A stretch of DNA of 64,000 bases, taken from contig JAPLNM010000105.1 in NCBI GenBank assembly GCA_026692845.1, positions 28,964 to 92,963 on the forward strand, given 5' to 3'. Numbering within the stretch: position 1 is the stretch's first letter; each line of letters begins with the position of its first letter. The translations under genes and the position numbers were made by a program. This document shows positions 45,319 through 54,783 of this stretch, in pieces. The stretch comes from Planctomycetota bacterium (lineage in GTDB: Bacteria > Planctomycetota > Planctomycetia > Pirellulales > Pirellulaceae). Under the pieces are notes generated by a model. The model worked only from the letters and a program-made list of their open reading frames with translations, had not been told where the DNA came from and made no database searches.

Positions 45319-46662
45319 TTACTTTTTGATTGCGTAGAGGGCTTGGTAGGACCGGATGTATAGGACTCCGTCGGCGATCACCGGCGATGCGGTGATGGCT
45401 TCGCCCATCGGAATCGTCGAGACGATTTGGAAGTCCCTACCGGCCTTGACCACGGTGCAATGGCCGTCATTGGATGCGAAGTAGATGTGTCCATCGGCAT
45501 AGGTTGGACTCGAGCGATGCTGGCCCGTGTAGGTCCGTTGGAAGTAAATTTCCTCGCCTGTCTTATGATCCAAGCACTGGAGCTTGCCATCTTTGTGCAA
45601 AACATACACAAGTCCATCGACAACCAAGGGGATCGAGACATCGGGTGTGCGTGGTAGGTTCCAAGCCACGACATCGGACTTTTCGGAGCTGTTGCCTTGC
45701 AAGGACTCGTTGACCTTCAGGGCTACCATCGGGCCTTCTTTGGCCGTCGGCACGATGATCGAGCCGGGGATGACCAGTGGAGATGCGACGAAGCGGAAGG
45801 TGGGATCATTCTGTTTCGGATTGATTTTCGTGGGCCCATTGAGTTCGCCGAATCGCCACAACTCCTTGCCGTCGGAAAGCTGGTGGCCGGTGGTGCAATC
45901 GGCGCCGTGGACGACGAGGAATTCCTGTTTCGCGTCCCGATAGATAAACGGGGAAGCATACGAGTGTTTGCACTCGAATTCGGCTTGGGTCACCCGATCG
46001 ATCGACCAGATCGTATCGCCGGTATTCTTGTCGAGTTTGATGACTTTGCCCGTGCGGGTGTTGTCATCGCGGCGCATCGGGCCGTGAAGCAGTTGCAGGT
46101 AGAGTGCCTGTGCATCGAGCACCGGGGTGCTGGTCATTCCGAATTGAATGTCGAGCTTACCAAACCGCTCGTTTACGTCGATCTTCCAGACCGGTTGGCC
46201 TTCGACGGTGAAACAAGCCAGGATGCCGGTTCCGAAGAAACACCAAACATGCTTTCCGTCGGTGCTCGGCGATGGAGATGCCGAGTTGCCTTCGCCGGCC
46301 CTGGCGTCTTGATTGCCCGAGCCGACCTTCTGCTGCCATAGCGGCTTGCCATCCTTGGTGCTTACGGCCATCAGGACCAGATCGTCCCCTTGGGCACTGG
46401 TAAGAAAAACCCGATCATTCCATACCACGGGCGTCGCGCCGGCTTGGCCTGGCAGTTCGCATCGCCACAGGACGTTCTCCTTGGCAGACCACTGGGTTGC
46501 GATGTTTTTTTCGTTCGATACTCCATCGTTCTTAGGCCCGCGCCACTGAGGCCAGTTGTCGGCCAATGTGTCGCTGATTGTCCCGCTGGCTACCACGGCG
46601 CTTAGGAACAGGCTGGATATACGGACAGTTTTCATCGGTCGTTGCATAGGACAGTTGCTCAT
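45319..46662 (-). CDS. Exported PQQ-type beta-propeller repeat protein
   Basis: 447 aa. Signal peptide (ISSLFLSAVVASGTISDTLA) after a short n-region, then NWPQWRGPKNDGVS, which opens the PQQ-propeller proteins of planctomycetes, and repeated W-docking blades (ENVLWRCELPG; GKPLWQQKVGSG; GDTIWSIDRV; GKELWRFGELN; LQCLDHKTGEE). BamB-like fold; no quinone ligand set is evident, so it is probably a scaffold or binding protein. Divergent from the GH13 gene. Confidence 0.86.
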   Translation of the reverse strand: MSNCPMQRPMKTVRISSLFLSAVVASGTISDTLADNWPQWRGPKNDGVSNEKNIATQWSAKENVLWRCELPGQAGATPVVWNDRVFLTSAQGDDLVLMAVSTKDGKPLWQQKVGSGNQDARAGEGNSASPSPSTDGKHVWCFFGTGILACFTVEGQPVWKIDVNERFGKLDIQFGMTSTPVLDAQALYLQLLHGPMRRDDNTRTGKVIKLDKNTGDTIWSIDRVTQAEFECKHSYASPFIYRDAKQEFLVVHGADCTTGHQLSDGKELWRFGELNGPTKINPKQNDPTFRFVASPLVIPGSIIVPTAKEGPMVALKVNESLQGNSSEKSDVVAWNLPRTPDVSIPLVVDGLVYVLHKDGKLQCLDHKTGEEIYFQRTYTGQHRSSPTYADGHIYFASNDGHCTVVKAGRDFQIVSTIPMGEAITASPVIADGVLYIRSYQALYAIKK

Positions 46663-46778
46663 GGTCGAACGCTGGGGGAGGGAGTAAGCTATTTGCTCGG
46701 CTGGGCCGCTAGCCCAGTATAATCTGTACCGAAGGTTTTTTGTGTGTCTGTTGATCCTCCAAAGCGTCCCGAATTTTC

Positions 46779-48878
46779 ATGAGTCAAAAATGCTTGGCCT
46801 ACGTCCGAGAAATTTGCTGCTTGCGGCTACCGGTTTTGATTTTGGCCGTTGTGTTAATTTCCCTCGAAACACAAGCCCAAACACCGAGTCTCGCCGAGTC
46901 GACAGCCGATGCCCAGCCCGAGCACCGCGCGCTCGCCGCTACGTTGGCCGTTACCAAAGTTGATCCGCCTTCTTGGTGGATCGGCTCGGTGACCAATCCC
47001 ATCCGGTTGCTCATTGCAGGACAAGGACTTGGCAAGGAACTGATCTTGACTGCCGACCGAGAGGGTCTGCAGTTTACGAATCTCAGAGCTAGCCAAAACG
47101 GGCATTACCTTTTTGCCGATCTGCACATCGCCCCGGATTGCAAGCCCGGCCAGGTCCAATTCGAGTTGTCCGTGGGGGACCCCCAAACAAGCCCCCAGAC
47201 ATGCCCCCAGCGAACCATGTTCGCTTGGGAAGTCCTCGAAGCCCCGGCGCATCAACCCCAGGGGTTCGGACCCGAGGACTTCATTTATTTCCTCATGCCC
47301 GACCGGTTCTGCGATGGCGATCCTGCGAACAATCGCACGGAGAAATCTCCCGCGATTTACGACCGGAGCAAGTCCCGGTTCTATCACGGCGGAGATATCC
47401 AAGGCATCGCGAGCAAACTCGATTACATCCAGAGCCTGGGAGCCACCGCGATCTGGACGACACCCATCTATGACAACAACGACGCTCCTGACCTCAAGGA
47501 GATGCATCCGGAGCCAGGGGGAAGCAAGCCTGTGCCGACGACCGGCTACCATGGCTACGGAGCGATCGATCTTTATGCGGTCGATGAACATTTCGGAACG
47601 CTCAAGGAAGTCCAAGCTTGGATCGCCCAATCGCACCGAAGGGGCTTGAAGGTGATCCAGGATCAAGTCGCAAACCACACAGGGCCCTACCATGCATGGG
47701 TTCAAGACCCACCGACCCAAACTTGGTGGAATGGGACGGCGGCCAAGCACCCGAAGAACAATTGGCAGAAATGGACGGCCATGAATCCTCGTGCCACCCG
47801 GCAGACCCAGCAGTTGAACCTCGATGGATGGTTTGCCGATGTGCTTCCGGATCTGAACCAGGATGATCCTGAGGTCGCCAAGTACTTGATCCAACACTCG
47901 ATCTGGTGGCTCGGGGTCGCCGGCTTTGACGCGATCCGTATGGATACCCTTCCCCACGTTCCACGCAGTTTTTGGGGAAAATGGGCCGGCGCAGTCAAAC
48001 GGGAATTCCCAAATACCAAAGTGCTCGGCGAACTGTTCGATGCAGACCCGGTCCTGGTGGCTTATTACCAAGGTGGCCGGCGGGGCCACGACCAAATCGA
48101 TACTCAAATCGATACGCTCTTTGACTTCGGCCTCTTTACTCCGATCCGAAACGCGTTCGCCAAAGGCAAGGCCCTGCGGGATGTCCATCAGATGTTTGCA
48201 AGGGATTGGCTATACGTCGATCCGAACCGTTTGGCGACGTTTGTCGGTGTGCACGACATGCCTCGCTTCATGCACGAAAAAGGAGCCACGATCCAAGGGC
48301 TCCAAGCGGCGATGACTCTGATGATGACCAGCCGTGGAACGCCGATCCTTTACTACGGCGATGAGCTCGCGATGCCCGGCGGCGAGGACCCGGATAATCG
48401 CAGAGATTTCCCCGGAGGCTTTCCAGGGGATACTCGCAATGCGTTCGACCCTGCTGGTCGCGTGCCGACGGAAAGCACCGTATGGAACCACATCGCTCGT
48501 CTGGGCGCTCTACGCAAGAAGTACCCGGAACTTGCACTGGGCAAGTCGCTCGATTTGCTCGATGCCCAGCAGCAGTACGTCTATGCCAGGCTAGGCGATC
48601 GCCAGACGCTCCTGGTCGCGATCAACAACGACACCGAGCCGGCCACCATCGAGTTCGATGCCCATGCGTTGCCATGTCAAGCGATCTTCAAAGGTTGGTC
48701 GTTTCAATGCGACGATCTTTTAGGTGGAGCCGACCGGCTGACGGTCCAGGTCGAAGTCCCAAATCCAGGCCCAAAGGAAGATACCGTTGAGGCTACCGAT
48801 GAGGTCTCTGCGGTTCGAGCCGCTGCGAGCTTGACCCTGCCTGCTCGCACCAGTGCGGTGTTTCTCCTGCCGGAGTGA
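46779..48878 (+). CDS. GH13 alpha-amylase family protein (cyclomaltodextrinase/neopullulanase type)
   Basis: 699 aa with a hydrophobic leader (about 14-30, ending TQAQ) that suggests export. An N-terminal immunoglobulin-like domain (about 50-165) with PPSWWIGSxxNP, as in cyclomaltodextrinases, precedes the barrel: FIYFLMPDRFCDGDP, QDQVANHTGPYH, catalytic nucleophile D389 in FDAIRMDTLPH, acid/base E418 in VLGELFD and D493 in FVGVHDMPRF. All three catalytic residues are present. Likely hydrolyses alpha-1,4 glucans or cyclodextrins in the periplasm. No other starch genes are adjacent. Confidence 0.92.
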   Translation: MSQKCLAYVREICCLRLPVLILAVVLISLETQAQTPSLAESTADAQPEHRALAATLAVTKVDPPSWWIGSVTNPIRLLIAGQGLGKELILTADREGLQFTNLRASQNGHYLFADLHIAPDCKPGQVQFELSVGDPQTSPQTCPQRTMFAWEVLEAPAHQPQGFGPEDFIYFLMPDRFCDGDPANNRTEKSPAIYDRSKSRFYHGGDIQGIASKLDYIQSLGATAIWTTPIYDNNDAPDLKEMHPEPGGSKPVPTTGYHGYGAIDLYAVDEHFGTLKEVQAWIAQSHRRGLKVIQDQVANHTGPYHAWVQDPPTQTWWNGTAAKHPKNNWQKWTAMNPRATRQTQQLNLDGWFADVLPDLNQDDPEVAKYLIQHSIWWLGVAGFDAIRMDTLPHVPRSFWGKWAGAVKREFPNTKVLGELFDADPVLVAYYQGGRRGHDQIDTQIDTLFDFGLFTPIRNAFAKGKALRDVHQMFARDWLYVDPNRLATFVGVHDMPRFMHEKGATIQGLQAAMTLMMTSRGTPILYYGDELAMPGGEDPDNRRDFPGGFPGDTRNAFDPAGRVPTESTVWNHIARLGALRKKYPELALGKSLDLLDAQQQYVYARLGDRQTLLVAINNDTEPATIEFDAHALPCQAIFKGWSFQCDDLLGGADRLTVQVEVPNPGPKEDTVEATDEVSAVRAAASLTLPARTSAVFLLPE

Positions 48879-48890
48879 TCGCAGGTTTTG

Positions 48891-49181
48891 CTACCAACGG
48901 ACCTCGACGGCCGCGCCGACTCGAACTCCTAGCATCATCGATGCAGAGTCTTCGACCAAATGAAGCTTCAGCGGAGCCTCAGCGTCGGCGATCGCCACAA
49001 GGGTCATGGCCGGTTGCCCATGGTCGCTGTGAAAGATCCCGATCGTCTCGTGCTCTTGGTCGATCAACACCCGAGTCTCACTCGAACGGGGAATGTCCTT
49101 CCAATCCTTTGGTGCGATGTCGGTGACTAAGTCTCCATTCTCAGAGACCTCGACGACCTTTCCTTGAATTCGTCTCGACAC
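48891..49181 (-). CDS. Small beta-barrel protein like the C-terminal domain of SAM hydroxide adenosyltransferases (DUF62)
   Basis: 96 aa. GKVVEVSENGDLVTDI at the start, a central HETIGIFHSDH and the ending MMLGVRVGAAVEVRW correspond to the C-terminal barrel of the SAM-dependent chlorinase/fluorinase and hydroxide adenosyltransferase family. The N-terminal catalytic domain is missing and there is no sign of it upstream. Here the barrel seems to be a free-standing protein, complete by itself. Role unknown. Confidence 0.6.
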   Translation of the reverse strand: MSRRIQGKVVEVSENGDLVTDIAPKDWKDIPRSSETRVLIDQEHETIGIFHSDHGQPAMTLVAIADAEAPLKLHLVEDSASMMLGVRVGAAVEVRW

Positions 49182-49331
49182 AAAAGCTGCTCCTGAGAAG
49201 TGACTCTAGCGGCAAATTCGATTTGAACCCGCGGTGCATTTAGGTTTATGCATCGCTCATTTTATACAAAGCCGTCAACCGATGGGGCTACTTTGAAAGA
49301 TTAAGAATCCCTCACGTTAAGGGGCCACACG

Positions 49332-50870
49332 TTAAGGGGTACGCAGGGCGATGAGCCAGCCGCTGGATTCCCTACGCATGACTCCCAACCAGCGGCCTTG
49401 CTGCACATCGACGACAAAGGCCCCATCGAGTTCGGTGGGAAGCTGGAAGGAATCCTCAAGGCGCAGTCCTCGTTCGGTTTTCTCGAACCGGTTGCTATCG
49501 ACGAGAATCGATCGATCGGTTTCCGAGCCGATGATGAGCAGGTCTTGGGGTTGGCCATCCAAGGGTTTGAGAAATTCTCGCGCATCGAGCAACGGTTCGC
49601 TGATCGAGGGTTGAGCCGTCAGACGGATGCCAAGCACGTTGCTGCCGTCGGACAGGGGTAGGTTTGCGATTGGCTCGAATGTCGCTTGGGATACCCCTGC
49701 GACTTCGAGTTGTCCAGAGTTTTCGATTGCGGATTTCGAAAGGGTGGAAAAGTCCTCGCGGCACAGCAGCATGCCATCATCGAGCAGCAATCCCCAGCCG
49801 AGTTTTTGCTTGGTCACCGAAAAGCCAAACGAAGTCTGTTTCCAAACAAGGCTGGTTCGGTAACTGACGGGCGATTGTCGCTGAAGCTTGTCCCAGATCG
49901 CGCCGTAGGGGAGTGAAGGTTTCCATTCGTTCCATTCCTCTTCGGGTTTCTCATAAAGCATGAAATGAGCTCCCGTTCCGACAACCTTGCCTTTCGAGTT
50001 CGGTGTTGCAAACTCGATGCCTCCATAGAGGACCTCGCTCAGCGAGTCGGCTTCGAGCTTCAAACCGGTGATTCCCAAGTTCACTCGCCAGCCGCTGCGC
50101 AACCAGAACTTGGAGTTGCTGCGAACAAGTTCGTGATATTCTGGATCGATCGCACAGCGGACCAGGACGCTGCGAGCATCGCTTGCCAGGCTCACCGTCA
50201 GGACATCCCCTACATGGAATCCGCGGTGAAGGATGGGAGTGCCGCTGTCGAGTCCATAGCGTTTGGGCGAATCGAGGATGATTTCGACCGAGCCTTCCTT
50301 GGGGCGAATCGGTGGTGCGGACTCAAGGCCCTCAAAGAGCCTGACGTTGTACTTGGTCGATGACCCAGGCTCCATGGCGATGTATTTCGGACCGACGATC
50401 GTGTCGAGCCCACGGACCGAATCGAACGAGACGATCGGTCTTGCAATCCAAAAGCTCGTTCCGTCGGTCACTACACGCCTTGCGTTCGGATTCAATCGCA
50501 CCGAGACTTGGATTTTTGGACCTTGAATCCGCAACGCCGAATCCTCAGGCGCCGGCTCGCGCAAGGAGGATTCCTGTAGGGCGATTTTTTCCACTCGGCC
50601 CACATCGATCCCGCGATACCTAAGGGATTCGCCTAGCTGCAATCCGTGCCCCTGCTGAAATTCGATGAGAATCAACTCCCCCTCGTTTTGGTAAGCCCGA
50701 ACAAAGAGAACCAGGCTCAGTAGTCCGCACAATGCAGTCGCGATCCAAAGCCACGAAAGTCGCTGAGGCTTTTTGAGGATTGGAACTGCCCAGGGTACAG
50801 ATTCCAGCTGTACAGATTCCAGCGGTACAGATTCCAGCGGTACAGATTCTTCGATCGGCGGGGGTTGCAT
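49332..50870 (-). CDS. MCE-domain membrane protein (PqiB/MlaD-like)
   Basis: 512 aa. One membrane helix (about 40-58, WLWIATALCGLLSLVLFVRA) anchors a periplasmic part with at least two MCE domains (GHGLQLGESLRYRGIDVGRVEKI about 77-100; YGLDSGTPILHRGFHVGDVLTV about 203-225). Such proteins form hexameric tubes that carry lipids across the periplasm. The N-terminal cytoplasmic tail is a 5-residue repeat (LESVP-like, three to four copies). No PqiA or Mla permease gene is next to it. Confidence 0.83.
   Translation of the reverse strand: MQPPPIEESVPLESVPLESVQLESVPWAVPILKKPQRLSWLWIATALCGLLSLVLFVRAYQNEGELILIEFQQGHGLQLGESLRYRGIDVGRVEKIALQESSLREPAPEDSALRIQGPKIQVSVRLNPNARRVVTDGTSFWIARPIVSFDSVRGLDTIVGPKYIAMEPGSSTKYNVRLFEGLESAPPIRPKEGSVEIILDSPKRYGLDSGTPILHRGFHVGDVLTVSLASDARSVLVRCAIDPEYHELVRSNSKFWLRSGWRVNLGITGLKLEADSLSEVLYGGIEFATPNSKGKVVGTGAHFMLYEKPEEEWNEWKPSLPYGAIWDKLQRQSPVSYRTSLVWKQTSFGFSVTKQKLGWGLLLDDGMLLCREDFSTLSKSAIENSGQLEVAGVSQATFEPIANLPLSDGSNVLGIRLTAQPSISEPLLDAREFLKPLDGQPQDLLIIGSETDRSILVDSNRFEKTERGLRLEDSFQLPTELDGAFVVDVQQGRWLGVMRRESSGWLIALRTP
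50797..50846 (-). repeat. 15-bp tandem repeat in the MCE gene
   Basis: Three to four copies of a 15-bp unit with core TACAGATTCCAGC near the 5' end of the MCE gene, giving (PLESV)n on the minus strand. Another in-frame, slippage-type expansion. Confidence 0.85.
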
Positions 50871-50994
50871 CGATGGTATTCTCGGTTTTCAACGCTTCCG
50901 GGGTTCTGCCAACAGTCCTGGGATTGTACGATACTCGCTGCGGAAAAAACTCGCTGTGAAAAACGGCCAAGGCTCAGGAAACTGCTAAGGCTCA

Positions 50995-51234
50995 ATGGAC
51001 GAAGCGATCGTCAGCAACAGGATAGCTATCAACATGACATTCAACAGCATGCTAGTCAACAACGCCATTGCGCCTCTGGCCCACGCTGGACATGGTTCGA
51101 TCGATGCGAACCATCCCGCACACTACGTGACGAATCCAGAGCACGCCTTGGTAATCCTTGCGATCCTCACGAGTGTGATTTGCTTGGCCGGGTTTGCTCT
51201 TCGCCGAGCTTATCGGATTTCAAAGCCGACCTGA
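50995..51234 (+). CDS. Small membrane protein with an AHAGHG motif
   Basis: 79 aa. The part from LAHAGHGSIDANHPAHYV onward is the kind of conserved segment I associate with small planctomycete proteins (similar to the tails near HupE/UreJ-type genes), followed by one helix (ALVILAILTSVICLAGFAL). The N-terminal 25 residues have no special character; ATG 51034 or 51046 are alternative starts. It overlaps the 3' end of the SIMPL gene by 25 bases on opposite strands. Confidence 0.5.
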   Translation: MDEAIVSNRIAINMTFNSMLVNNAIAPLAHAGHGSIDANHPAHYVTNPEHALVILAILTSVICLAGFALRRAYRISKPT

Positions 51235-52265
51235 ACACCCACCGAGAGGACAAGGTCATTGGGATTGACCTGAAGGGTCCTTCTGTCTGTTTTCTCTTGT
51301 GCGTCTTGGACCCCATAAGGGGAACTGACCAGAACTCCATTGACATAGCTCGGACTGTTGCTGTTGACACTCGGTGCCAACGGCTGGATCGTCGAGCTGA
51401 TCATCTTGACTTCTCCGAGCTGCTTGCCAGCAGCTTCGGCCAAACGCTGGGCCTGAGCTTTGGCTTTCTCGAAACATTTTTTCAACGCGGCGGCTTCCTG
51501 GACCTCGGTCATGACTCCCACATACAAGACCTGGGTGTCGCTGTTGGCCGCCAACGGGTTCGATGAGGAGGCATAAGCACTCGCGCCCATCAAAGGCATG
51601 ATCTGCTCGAGCTCTTCTTCGGTCAATTGGACCCGGAGCTTGGTCCCTCGGAACTCTTTGCTCTGCGCCATCTGCCGAAGTTTCGCACCAAACTCAACGC
51701 TGCTGTCGAGATTCGGCTCGGTGATCGGCCACTCGGCGATCAGCCGATTGCTGGCCGCATGAATCATCGGAAGGGGCTCGGATTGCCCATCGAGTTCTTC
51801 TTCTTCCTGCAAAAGCATTTCGCGCAGTCGGCCCTTCATCTGCGGATTGTTGACCTGCATCTGAGCCGCTTGGCGACGCATCCACATTCGGGCTGATTCC
51901 GCGTTCTCGACGAAAGGGACCGTATGGTTCAACACGGGCATGGTCCATCGGTAGCTACCACCGATGCTGCCTAATTCAGCCAGCGATTTTTCAACATTCA
52001 CGCGATGCTCTCGCAAAGCGACTACGGCCTGCTCTGCCTCCCGGTCCTCGACTCGAAAAACCGCACGCAATTGGATCGCTACCGGTTGCAAGACGATCGC
52101 CTCTTGAGCCGTGACGCTCAGCAACGCGGGGCCTTGCGCAACAGGCAGTGAATTCCCCGTCGACTGTCCCAAGCCGATCGATGTACCCATGGTTCCCACG
52201 GTGCCAATTGCAAGCGAACCCTGCGCGAGGGCCAACGTAGCAAACAACCACCAATTTCGTAGCAC
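51210..52265 (-). CDS. SIMPL (DUF541) domain protein, exported
   Basis: 351 aa with a signal peptide (about 1-33). SIMPL proteins have a beta-rich fold built around an internal repeat; visible here are VTAQEAIVLQPVAIQLRAVF at the start of the mature part, AAALKKCFEKAKAQAQRLAEAAGKQLGEVK (about 255-285), the family hallmark helix, and IQPLAPSVNSNS. Family members are periplasmic or outer-membrane-associated and of mostly unknown role. Complete. Confidence 0.85.
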   Translation of the reverse strand: MLRNWWLFATLALAQGSLAIGTVGTMGTSIGLGQSTGNSLPVAQGPALLSVTAQEAIVLQPVAIQLRAVFRVEDREAEQAVVALREHRVNVEKSLAELGSIGGSYRWTMPVLNHTVPFVENAESARMWMRRQAAQMQVNNPQMKGRLREMLLQEEEELDGQSEPLPMIHAASNRLIAEWPITEPNLDSSVEFGAKLRQMAQSKEFRGTKLRVQLTEEELEQIMPLMGASAYASSSNPLAANSDTQVLYVGVMTEVQEAAALKKCFEKAKAQAQRLAEAAGKQLGEVKMISSTIQPLAPSVNSNSPSYVNGVLVSSPYGVQDAQEKTDRRTLQVNPNDLVLSVGVQVGFEIR

Positions 52266-52439
52266 GATGGGGCCTCCAGTACCTCTAAGAAGCGTCGAAA
52301 AACCTTTTAGCCCATGATACTACGAAGCCGTTGGACGAGGGACGATAAAGTCCCGAAATTCGCGAGCATGCACTCGGGCGCTTGCACTCGGGCACCAGGT
52401 TCGCGTCCAAACCGTCTGAAGCGCAACCTAATGCGAAGC

Positions 52440-53873
52440 TTAATGCGCCGAGTGTTTTTTGGGTTTGTAGATCTCCGTCGCGGTTCCGAAGTGGACCTCG
52501 CCGGCATTCATCAACGTCTCGCTGAGGGTCGGATGGGGGTGGATCGATTCGGTCAAATCCCGAACTTCACAGCCCATCTCGATGGCTAGCACCGCTTCGG
52601 CAATCAACTCCCCTGCACCTGAGCCGACGATTCCACAGCCCAAAACGCGATGGGTCGCAGGATCGACGAGCCATTTGGTCAAGCCATCGGTGCAGCCCAA
52701 GGCTTGAGCCCGTCCGCTGGCTGCCCAAGGATAGATTTCCACATCGACGGCGATCCCTTCTTTCTTGGCGCGATCCTCGGTCAGACCGGCCCACGCGATC
52801 TCCGGATCGGTGAAGACGACCGCAGGAATCGCTTGCTTATCGAACGTCACATTGCGCCCGAGGATCACTTCGATGGCTACCTTGGCTTGATGGCTTGCTT
52901 TGTGCGCTAGCATCGGTTCACCGGCAATGTCGCCGATGGCAAAGATATGCGGATCGCCAGTGCGTTGTTGGTGGTCACAGAGGGCAAAACCTCGTTGATC
53001 GAGCTGGACTTGGGTGTTCTCCAAACCCAAAGCCTGGCTCGCAGGCCGACGCCCTACGCTCACAAGCACCCGATCGAAGCGTTCGTGCCCGAACTTGCCA
53101 GGCCCTTCGAAGGTCACTTCGATTTGATTGTCGACCTCGGCAACCGAACCGACTTTGGTGCTAAGGTAGATCCGATTGTCGAAAAGTTGTTTCAATCGTC
53201 GTTGCAAGGGTGCAACTAAATCTCGATCGGCACCCGGCAAGAGGGTATCGGTCCACTCGACGACACTGACTTGGGTCCCCAAGTGCGCGTAGACGGTCCC
53301 CATTTCCAAGCCGATGTATCCACCGCCGATGACGAGCATTTTGGCGGGAATATCCTTCAGGTTCAGCGCGGCGGTCGAGTCCATCACACGGTCCGAACCG
53401 ATCTTGAAGTTCGGCGGCATCGCAGGCACGCTTCCGGTGGCCAAGACGCAGTAGTCGAACGTAAGCTTCCCGCCTTCGGGGATACTCGCGTCGGTCCCTT
53501 CGAGGATCAATGTGGTAGAGCTTTCGAAACGCCCCCGAGCACGAATGACCTTCACGTTTCTGCGCTTGGCCAGTTGGGCAAGCCCACCGGTGAGGGTCTC
53601 GATGACTTTCTCTTTCCGGGCTCGAACCTTGTTGATGTCGATCTTTGGCTCACCGAAATCGACTCCCCAACTGCTTGTCAGTTGGTGGGCCTCGTCGATG
53701 ACTTTAGCGACATGAAGCAGGGCCTTCGAGGGGATGCATCCGCGAAGAAGGCAGGTCCCGCCCAGCTTCGGTTCGCTTTCGACGATTACGACTTCGTGTC
53801 CCTCGTCGGCCGCGAGGAAAGCTGCTGCATATCCGCCAGGACCGCCACCTAGGACAACGATTGGAACGTGCAT
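52440..53873 (-). CDS. lpdA: Dihydrolipoyl dehydrogenase
   Basis: 477 aa. FAD motif GGGPGG (9-14), redox-active disulfide GGTCLLRGCIP with C41 and C46, NAD-binding VIGGGYIGLEMG (about 177-188), second FAD motif IFAIGDIAGEPMLAHKA (about 310) and the active-site His-Glu pair in SIHPHPTLSE (about 448). E3 subunit of 2-oxo acid dehydrogenase and glycine cleavage complexes. No E1 or E2 genes are near, so it is expressed separately. Confidence 0.95.
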   Translation of the reverse strand: MHVPIVVLGGGPGGYAAAFLAADEGHEVVIVESEPKLGGTCLLRGCIPSKALLHVAKVIDEAHQLTSSWGVDFGEPKIDINKVRARKEKVIETLTGGLAQLAKRRNVKVIRARGRFESSTTLILEGTDASIPEGGKLTFDYCVLATGSVPAMPPNFKIGSDRVMDSTAALNLKDIPAKMLVIGGGYIGLEMGTVYAHLGTQVSVVEWTDTLLPGADRDLVAPLQRRLKQLFDNRIYLSTKVGSVAEVDNQIEVTFEGPGKFGHERFDRVLVSVGRRPASQALGLENTQVQLDQRGFALCDHQQRTGDPHIFAIGDIAGEPMLAHKASHQAKVAIEVILGRNVTFDKQAIPAVVFTDPEIAWAGLTEDRAKKEGIAVDVEIYPWAASGRAQALGCTDGLTKWLVDPATHRVLGCGIVGSGAGELIAEAVLAIEMGCEVRDLTESIHPHPTLSETLMNAGEVHFGTATEIYKPKKHSAH

Positions 53874-53910
53874 AAAAGTTCAAGCGATAGAGTGTTGGAT
53901 GGTAAGCAAA

Positions 53911-53941
53911 GGGGCTCGTTTCGACGGATCGAACGAGCCCC
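53911..53941 (-). terminator. Rho-independent terminator of rpsD
   Basis: Minus-strand stem GGGGCTCGTT/AACGAGCCCC, 10 bp without mismatch and with an 11-nt loop, followed by TTTGCTT. It lies 41 bases past the rpsD stop and 38 bases before lpdA, separating the two genes. Confidence 0.65.
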
Positions 53942-53981
53942 GTTGGTTGTGATTATAATCTACGGAAGAGACTGTTAGCGA

Positions 53982-54593
53982 TTAACGCGACAGGAATTCG
54001 ACGACGATGTTCGCGTTGACTGGCAACGAGATATCGGAAGGTCCCGGTGCGCCCAACATGGTCGCTCGTAGGCTTTCGGTATCGAGCGACACCCAGTCCA
54101 AAGGAGCAGGAGGGTTGTTGGCGATAATTCCGCGGTAGAGGTTCCTAACAGCCTCGGTGCTGCGGACTTCAATCACATCTCCCGGTCGCAGAGAGAATGA
54201 AGGTGTGGTTACCTTGACTCCGTTGACTTTGAAGTGTCCGTGAACGATCCCCTGGCGAGCTTGAGGGCGGGTTTTGGACAGCCCAAGCCTTCGCACGACG
54301 TTGTCTAGTCGTCGTTCGCAGATCAGCAGCAAGGTCTCGCCGGTGTTACCCTTTTTGCGTACCGAGTCGTCGAAGTAACGTCGGAGTTGGCGTTCGCCGA
54401 GTCCGTAGTAGTACTTGATCTTTTGCTTTTCAGCCAATGCGGTTCCGTAGTTACCTGTCCGTCGGCTGCGTGGGTGCATACCTGGCGGACTGTCTTTCCG
54501 CTTCTCAAATGCTCGAACGCAACCTGCGCTTTCGTAGAGCAGTGCGCCGAAGCGGCGATTGACGCGCGCTTTGGGTCCTGTATATCGCGACAT
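53982..54593 (-). CDS. rpsD: 30S ribosomal protein S4
   Basis: 203 aa, MSRYTGPKARVNRRFGALLYES at the start; the S4 RNA-binding domain includes RRLDNVVRRLGLSKTRPQARQGIVHGHF (about 92-120) and PGDVIEVR. S4 nucleates 30S assembly. It follows rplL after a terminator-like hairpin; in most bacteria rpoB occupies this place. The usual partners rpsM, rpsK and rpoA are not adjacent. Confidence 0.95.
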   Translation of the reverse strand: MSRYTGPKARVNRRFGALLYESAGCVRAFEKRKDSPPGMHPRSRRTGNYGTALAEKQKIKYYYGLGERQLRRYFDDSVRKKGNTGETLLLICERRLDNVVRRLGLSKTRPQARQGIVHGHFKVNGVKVTTPSFSLRPGDVIEVRSTEAVRNLYRGIIANNPPAPLDWVSLDTESLRATMLGAPGPSDISLPVNANIVVEFLSR

Positions 54594-54709
54594 GCGAGTT
54601 TCCTATATTGGTGGGCACAGTCGGCACACTTTGCTACGCCGCAAAGGTCTGCTGGCCAAGGGGATCTTAGGTGGTTGTGAACTTGCGAGTATTCACGGAT
54701 AGCAAACAA

Positions 54710-54732
54710 GAGCGGTTCAGGACGAACCGCTC
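54710..54732 (-). terminator. Terminator-like hairpin after rplL
   Basis: Perfect GAGCGGTTC/GAACCGCTC stem of 9 bp with a 5-nt loop, followed on the minus strand by TTGTTTGCT. It lies 50 bases past the rplL stop and probably ends the rplKAJL transcript before rpsD. Confidence 0.6.
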
Positions 54733-54783
54733 GTTAGGTGTTTGCAGGCAAAAAAAATCAACCGGGTTGGTAACCGCAGCGAA

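Noticed and set aside
46854..48188. 444-codon open frame opposite the GH13 gene
   Set aside because: Shadow of the amylase gene; no domain, no ribosome binding site, unusual composition.
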